DNA of 60,757 nucleotides. Source: Undivivens sp041654215. Lineage in GTDB: Bacteria > Omnitrophota > Gorgyraeia > Gygaellales > Profunditerraquicolaceae. The notes under the pieces are model-generated. The model searched no databases. It was not told the DNA's origin and saw only the letters and a list, made by a program, of their open reading frames with translations. This document shows, piece by piece, positions 57,309-60,757 of this stretch. The DNA lies in NCBI GenBank assembly GCA_041654215.1, contig JBAZDY010000001.1:1-60757 (forward strand), given 5' to 3'. The position numbers and the translations under genes are program-made. Positions within the stretch are counted from its first letter, which is position 1; the number at the start of each line of letters is the position of its first letter.

Positions 57309-58583
57309 TTAATGTTTATGCACGACCATGCCGGAGATCAGTTTAGGGTAGAAGAAAGTTGATTTCGCGGGCATCTTCTCCCCCTTCAAAGCCACGGAGA
57401 TTATCTGCTCCATCGTCACCGGACGCAGGAAGAACGCCATGCGCCCCTCGCCGGCGTCCACGGCCTTGATCGTCTCCTCGCGGTCTTCGGAATATTTCAA
57501 CGCGTCCTTCGACTCCGGAAGCAGGCCGAGAATGCCGAGAAAAACGAGCTGGTTCAATATCGAGACGTCCAACAGGCGGTACTCCCGGGACTTGTCCGGC
57601 ATGAGTTTATCAAGCGATTTTTTGTCTTTCAGGCGCAGCAAACGGTATTTACCGGACATATACATGCCTATAACATGGCTGGAAGACGGCGCCGAGCGCA
57701 GAGCCGCGAAGAGTCCGGCCTTGCCCATGGGAGCGGAAACCTCGAAATGTTCTTTAAGCTGTTCCAGGAATTGCTTCTCGCCTTGCGGCAGGGAGGTTTT
57801 CACCAGGCGGTGTATCGGAAGAATGCTCAAACCGCTTGGATCGGCGCCGGTGAAATAGGCCAGGGTGCAATCGTAACTCTGTTCCCCCTTCTTTCGGCCG
57901 GCCTTCTCCTTCATCTGCCTGCGGTAAGCGCAGGAGACTTCGTAACGGTGGTGTCCGTCGGCAATGAAGATACATTCCTTGCTTAAAGCTCCCCTCACCA
58001 TCTCCACTAACGCGGGATCGCTGACCCGCCACATCTTGTGTTCGACACCCGCGTCGTCCGTAAAAAAGACATCCGGATCGCGTGGGGTAATGTATTTGCG
58101 CACGAATGCCGGCATAAACTTTTTCTTATCGGGAAAAACGGCGAAGATGGGGCTAAGGTTCGCCTTTACCTCTTTGATAAGCCTCAACCTGTCTTCTTTG
58201 GCCTCCAGGCGCGTGTGTTCGTGTCCGTAAACGGAGGAGTTTTTGTCTTCAAGTTTCAACAGCCCCATAAAACCGGTGCGCAGCATCACATTCCCGTCCA
58301 CCCGGTATTTCTGGCTGTAGAAATAAAAAGCCGGTTCATCGTCCCGGCGTAATATACCCTGGTCAAGCCAGCCGTTAAAATAAGCGGCCGCGCGGCGGTA
58401 TTTATTCTCGCCACGAACGTCTTTGCCCAGTATTATATGGATGAAATTGAACGGATCGCGGCGCAGGTAATTCTCCTGCTGCTCCGGGGAAATGACGTCG
58501 TAAGGCGGACAGACGACCCTGTCGACACCTGCTATCCTCTCCTGGTTATATACCACGGCTCGAAAAGGCCTTATTTTCGTCAT
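57309..58583 (-). CDS. DUF1015 family protein
   Basis: About 424 residues: IRPFRAVVYNQERI, VVCPPYDVISPEQQENYL, DPFNFIHIILGKD, the conserved FIADGHHRYEVSCAYR and a C-terminal KSTFFYPKLISGMVVHKH. Function unknown; it is widespread in anaerobes and Bacteroidetes. The start is ATG 58583 (MTKIRPF); reading on to 58610 adds residues lacking family similarity. Confidence 0.9.
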   Translation of the reverse strand: MTKIRPFRAVVYNQERIAGVDRVVCPPYDVISPEQQENYLRRDPFNFIHIILGKDVRGENKYRRAAAYFNGWLDQGILRRDDEPAFYFYSQKYRVDGNVMLRTGFMGLLKLEDKNSSVYGHEHTRLEAKEDRLRLIKEVKANLSPIFAVFPDKKKFMPAFVRKYITPRDPDVFFTDDAGVEHKMWRVSDPALVEMVRGALSKECIFIADGHHRYEVSCAYRRQMKEKAGRKKGEQSYDCTLAYFTGADPSGLSILPIHRLVKTSLPQGEKQFLEQLKEHFEVSAPMGKAGLFAALRSAPSSSHVIGMYMSGKYRLLRLKDKKSLDKLMPDKSREYRLLDVSILNQLVFLGILGLLPESKDALKYSEDREETIKAVDAGEGRMAFFLRPVTMEQIISVALKGEKMPAKSTFFYPKLISGMVVHKH

Positions 58584-58589
58584 TTTATG

Positions 58590-58624
58590 AAAGGCAAAAC
58601 CGGCTTTCAAACCGGGGATTTCTG
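58590..58624. repeat. Repeat fragment at the edge of the scaffold gap
   Basis: The last bases before the N run (ACCGGCTTTCAAACCGGGG, then ATTTCTG) resemble the reverse complement of 19153-19177 in the composite repeat block. The gap therefore probably lies in a dispersed repeat copy that the assembler could not resolve. Confidence 0.55.
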
Positions 58625-58724
58625 NNNNNNNNNNNNNNNNNNNNNNNNNNNNNNNNNNNNNNNNNNNNNNNNNNNNNNNNNNNNNNNNNNNNNNNNNNNN
58701 NNNNNNNNNNNNNNNNNNNNNNNN
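58625..58724. other. Scaffold gap (100 N)
   Basis: A run of exactly 100 N, the usual placeholder for a gap of unknown size. No inference should be made across it, and the distance between the DUF1015 gene and the VanZ-like gene is unknown. Confidence 0.98.
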
Positions 58725-58728
58725 TTGA

Positions 58729-59082
58729 TTAAGTATCGTGTCCCCGGAATAAAACTCCCATGAAGCCTCCGGCTGAATTTATCATAACGTCAAAAAGGGA
58801 CGCGGTGCGTCCGGGGACAAAAGACTGGTGGAATTCGTCGCTTATTCCGTATAATACACAAAAACCCAGCGCCGAAAAGAACGCCTGTCTGCCGGTGAGT
58901 CCCGGCAGACTTGAGCGCAGCGCCGGGTAAACGAAGAACCCGAGTGCGGCATATATGATAACATGAACCGCCGTATCTTGAAAGAAAAATAAATAAGGTA
59001 TTCCGCTGCCGGGGATGCTCGACAGGATAAAAGCAACGGCCATCACCACTGCCGCCGGGATCCAGGGCAAGAGCTTATTCAT
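58729..59082 (-). CDS. VanZ-like membrane protein
   Basis: A 117-residue protein with four hydrophobic helices and the VanZ-family pattern AVHVIIYAALGFFVYPAL, CVLYGISDEFHQSFVPGRTASLFD. VanZ gives low-level teicoplanin resistance in enterococci; in most bacteria this small family is uncharacterised. The ATG at 59082 overlaps the end of the FmdB-like gene by 8 bp. The gene ends 4 bp from the scaffold gap but has its own stop. Confidence 0.85.
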   Translation of the reverse strand: MNKLLPWIPAAVVMAVAFILSSIPGSGIPYLFFFQDTAVHVIIYAALGFFVYPALRSSLPGLTGRQAFFSALGFCVLYGISDEFHQSFVPGRTASLFDVMINSAGGFMGVLFRGHDT

Positions 59083-59365
59083 CGGCTTTCTTGCATCCGG
59101 AACAATCGCCCCCGGAAGGACACGCGCTTCCTGCCTTGGCGTCTGCCGGCTTGGGCTGTTCACAACACGGAGCGGACTTGCGGCAGTAATCGGTGACGTA
59201 AAAACCGCTCCCTTTGAAGATTATCCCGGCGCCGGTACCGATCAATCTGCGCACCTTGCCGGTCTCGCCGCACTTTTCGCATTTCTGCAGCGGTTCGGCG
59301 GTCATGCTCTGGAAGACCTCGAAGACCGCGCCGCAGGCCGAACACTCATAATCGTATGTAGGCAT
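59075..59365 (-). CDS. FmdB-type zinc-ribbon protein
   Basis: A 96-residue protein with the regulatory FmdB-family N-terminus: MPTYDYECSACGAVFEVFQS, then KCEKCGETGKVRRL. A second, Cys-rich tail (SACPSGGDCSGCKK) is added. Two CxxC pairs form the ribbon. Role unknown. It sits 50 bp after dnaJ. Confidence 0.88.
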   Translation of the reverse strand: MPTYDYECSACGAVFEVFQSMTAEPLQKCEKCGETGKVRRLIGTGAGIIFKGSGFYVTDYCRKSAPCCEQPKPADAKAGSACPSGGDCSGCKKADE

Positions 59366-59415
59366 TTTGCAACCTCCGTTACTCGGGTAACCGCGGTTTT
59401 TCTCCGCGGGCCCGG

Positions 59416-60585
59416 TTATTTGAAACTTTTTTTGAACTTGTCCACAAGGCTTTCACGTGAATCGCCGGATTCACCGGAGGCGCGGGCGAATTCTTCCATC
59501 GCTCTGCGCTGTTCGGAATTCAGGCTGCGCGGTATCTCAACGTCCACTTTTACCAGGTGGTCGCCGGTAATCCCGCGGCCGTGCACATCAGGCATACCCT
59601 TGCCCTTAAGACGAAATATCCTGCCGCTCTGCGTGCCGGCTGGTATCTTCATCTCTACCTTGCCGCTTAAGGTATCTATCTGCGCCTCGCCTCCAAGAAC
59701 CGCTTTGGGAAGGCTGATGCCGATTTCGCTGAGTATGTCCGCGCCTCTACGGCTGAACCGGGGATGCGTAAGCATCTCGGTCACCACGTAAAGGTCTCCG
59801 CTGCCGGACTGGCCGGCCTCTCCTTCTCCTTTTATGCGCAGGGTGGAACCGTTATCCACACCGGGCGGGATCTTGACCGTTATATGCCTGGTGATCTTTA
59901 CTCTGCCCTCGCCTCCGCAATCCGGACAAGGGGTTTGAATGATCTGGCCGTGCCCTCCGCATTTATGGCAGGTCTGCGCCATCTGAAAGAATCCGTTAGA
60001 GGTCACCACCCTGCCGCTGCCCTTGCACTGCGGGCAGACCGTTTTTCTGGTGCCCGGCTTGGCTCCGCTGCCGGAACACGTCCTGCAGGATTCATACCGC
60101 GGAACGTTTATCCGTTTCTCTACGCCATGATACGCCTCTTCAAGAGTAACCGCTACGGCTATCTCCAGGTCGCGGCCCCGCCTACTGCGGCCTCTACGGC
60201 TTTCGCCTCCGCCGCCGAAGATATCGAAGCCAAGATCGCTGAAAATACTGTCAAAGATGCTTCCGCCGTACGCGGCGTCGCCGCCGCCCATATCCCGAAA
60301 GATACTGCTGAAATCCGCGCCCTTGAAGATATCTTCGTAGGCGTAATTCTGATCTATACCTGAATGTCCATACTGGTCGTAAAGCTGTTTCTTCTGCGGG
60401 TCGGAAAGTACCGCGTAGGCCTCGGATATCTCCTTGAAATTCTCCTCCGCCTCTTTCTTCTTGTCGGCCGGAACACGATCCGGGTGGCAGCGCATAGCCG
60501 CTTCCCGGTAGGCCTTTTTAATCTCGTCTACGCCGGCGCCTTTTTGCAAACCCAGTATTTCGTAATAATCTTTTTTACTGCTCAT
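59416..60585 (-). CDS. dnaJ: Chaperone DnaJ
   Basis: A 389-residue type I DnaJ: J domain (DYYEILGLQKGAGVDEIKKA, HPD in RCHPDRVP), a Gly-rich region (about 120-135; IFGGGGESRRGR), four CxxCxGxG zinc repeats (CRTCSGSG, CPQCKGSG, CHKCGGHG, CPDCGGEG) and the substrate domains. Stimulates DnaK. No grpE or dnaK is adjacent. The ATG directly follows a TAG that ends an open frame upstream, and GGAAGG serves as Shine-Dalgarno. Confidence 0.97.
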   Translation of the reverse strand: MSSKKDYYEILGLQKGAGVDEIKKAYREAAMRCHPDRVPADKKKEAEENFKEISEAYAVLSDPQKKQLYDQYGHSGIDQNYAYEDIFKGADFSSIFRDMGGGDAAYGGSIFDSIFSDLGFDIFGGGGESRRGRSRRGRDLEIAVAVTLEEAYHGVEKRINVPRYESCRTCSGSGAKPGTRKTVCPQCKGSGRVVTSNGFFQMAQTCHKCGGHGQIIQTPCPDCGGEGRVKITRHITVKIPPGVDNGSTLRIKGEGEAGQSGSGDLYVVTEMLTHPRFSRRGADILSEIGISLPKAVLGGEAQIDTLSGKVEMKIPAGTQSGRIFRLKGKGMPDVHGRGITGDHLVKVDVEIPRSLNSEQRRAMEEFARASGESGDSRESLVDKFKKSFK

Positions 60586-60720
60586 CTATCCGCCTTCCAC
60601 TATCCCGGTTATAACAGCTAAGCTTACGACCCCCGTGCCGAAAGCGGTTAAGGTAATTTTAAAAACGCCGCCCGGCGGAACGGGTATCGTAGCCGTTGCC
60701 GATAAGTGGAGCCCCTCGGG
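60586..60720 (-). pseudogene. Possible truncated coding end upstream of dnaJ
   Basis: An open frame without a start codon ends at TAG 60588-60586, immediately before the dnaJ ATG. It reads ATIPVPPGGVFKITLTAFG, then a hydrophobic VVSLAVITGIVEGG end. Upstream, a stop lies inside the dispersed repeat. It may be the tail of a gene interrupted by that repeat, or chance. Confidence 0.25.
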
Positions 60721-60757
60721 CTAAAGCCCGCGGCTCCTTCTATTTTCCGGCGACCTC
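60698..60757. repeat. Dispersed intergenic repeat copy at window end
   Basis: AGTGGAGCCCCTCGGGCTAA followed by AGCCCGCGGCTCC forms a nested palindrome (GGAGCC/GGCTCC around GGGCT/AGCCC). It matches 52720-52770 apart from a deletion there. The copy continues past the window edge. Confidence 0.65.

Noticed and set aside
1..60757. CRISPR arrays, rRNA genes, prophage genes, replication origin
   Set aside because: No regularly spaced repeat array, no rRNA-like sequence, no integrase or capsid genes, and no dnaA/oriC features were seen. The dispersed repeats are few and irregularly spaced.

Overview
The window reads as chromosomal DNA from a diderm, probably anaerobic bacterium of the PVC side of the tree, most plausibly an Omnitrophota-like lineage. 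This is an inference, not a measurement. It rests on an outer-membrane LptD, heptose genes (gmhA and a rfaE2-type adenylyltransferase), a member of the small basic protein family described from Chlamydiae and Verrucomicrobia (14908-15153), AmaP/Asp23-type proteins beside biotin carboxylase genes, and many radical-SAM/Fe-S proteins with no oxygen-using enzyme in sight. A run of 100 N at 58625-58724 shows this is a draft scaffold. Almost all genes after 11.2 kb lie on the minus strand in long overlapping operons.

Layout. 0.15-3.8 kb (+): a GH57 glycosidase, a membrane-anchored protein, a ParA-type ATPase fused to a glycogen-binding (CBM48-like) domain, and a small membrane protein. 3.9-5.6 kb: a small SAP/Rho-N-like protein, a terminator, then a 1.3-kb accessory segment between two 20-bp direct repeats holding a DUF4258/DUF2283 pair and decayed sequence. 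5.6-10.5 kb (-): a secreted transglutaminase-like protein, an entericidin-like lipoprotein, an HD hydrolase, rlmB, a radical SAM protein, DUF4416, and two PilZ proteins. 10.6-15.7 kb: a GspB/PilP-like protein, a second secreted protein with the same mature N-terminus as the transglutaminase, aroB, a site-2 protease, an SH3 protein, the small basic protein and a SPOR protein. A 159-bp MITE-like element sits at 15.8-16.0 kb. 16-21 kb: an HD-GYP protein, dgt, HIT, a YfcE-like phosphoesterase, a repeat block and an AAA ATPase. 21-26.6 kb: an NlpD/EnvC-like protein, tRNA-Gly(CCC), thiC, thiE, thiD2, rfaE2, gmhA and a PPi-type phosphofructokinase. 26.7-34.1 kb: amaP, asp23, accC, accB, efp, an Xaa-Pro peptidase, aroQ, a Trm112-like protein, DUF1844, a MEMO family protein, a TIM-barrel protein and rpsU. 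34.3-40.4 kb: nucleotide-sugar enzymes, lptD, a transaldolase-like aldolase and a ROK kinase.

The most unusual region is 40.5-52.7 kb. On one strand it carries four paralogous U32-peptidase-like Fe-S proteins, two B12-binding-type radical SAM enzymes, a membrane glycosyltransferase, and a trio of soluble ABC ATPase, CobW/HypB-like GTPase and Fe-S protein. U32-type proteins are known for oxygen-independent hydroxylation (UbiU/UbiV, RlhA, TrhP), so this looks like an anaerobic modification pathway with its own cofactor-handling module. The product is unknown. The window closes with two GGDEF proteins, an orphan UgpC/MalK-like ATPase, accD, a DUF1015 protein, the scaffold gap, a VanZ-like protein, an FmdB-like protein and dnaJ.

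Several genes have promoters close to consensus (TTGACA/T, 16-18 bp, TATAAT-like). In two cases the promoter sits so near the start codon that the mRNA would be almost leaderless. Dispersed palindromic repeats occur at 1-120, 19.15-19.4, 52.7-52.86 and 60.7 kb and at the left edge of the N gap. They probably explain the assembly break.
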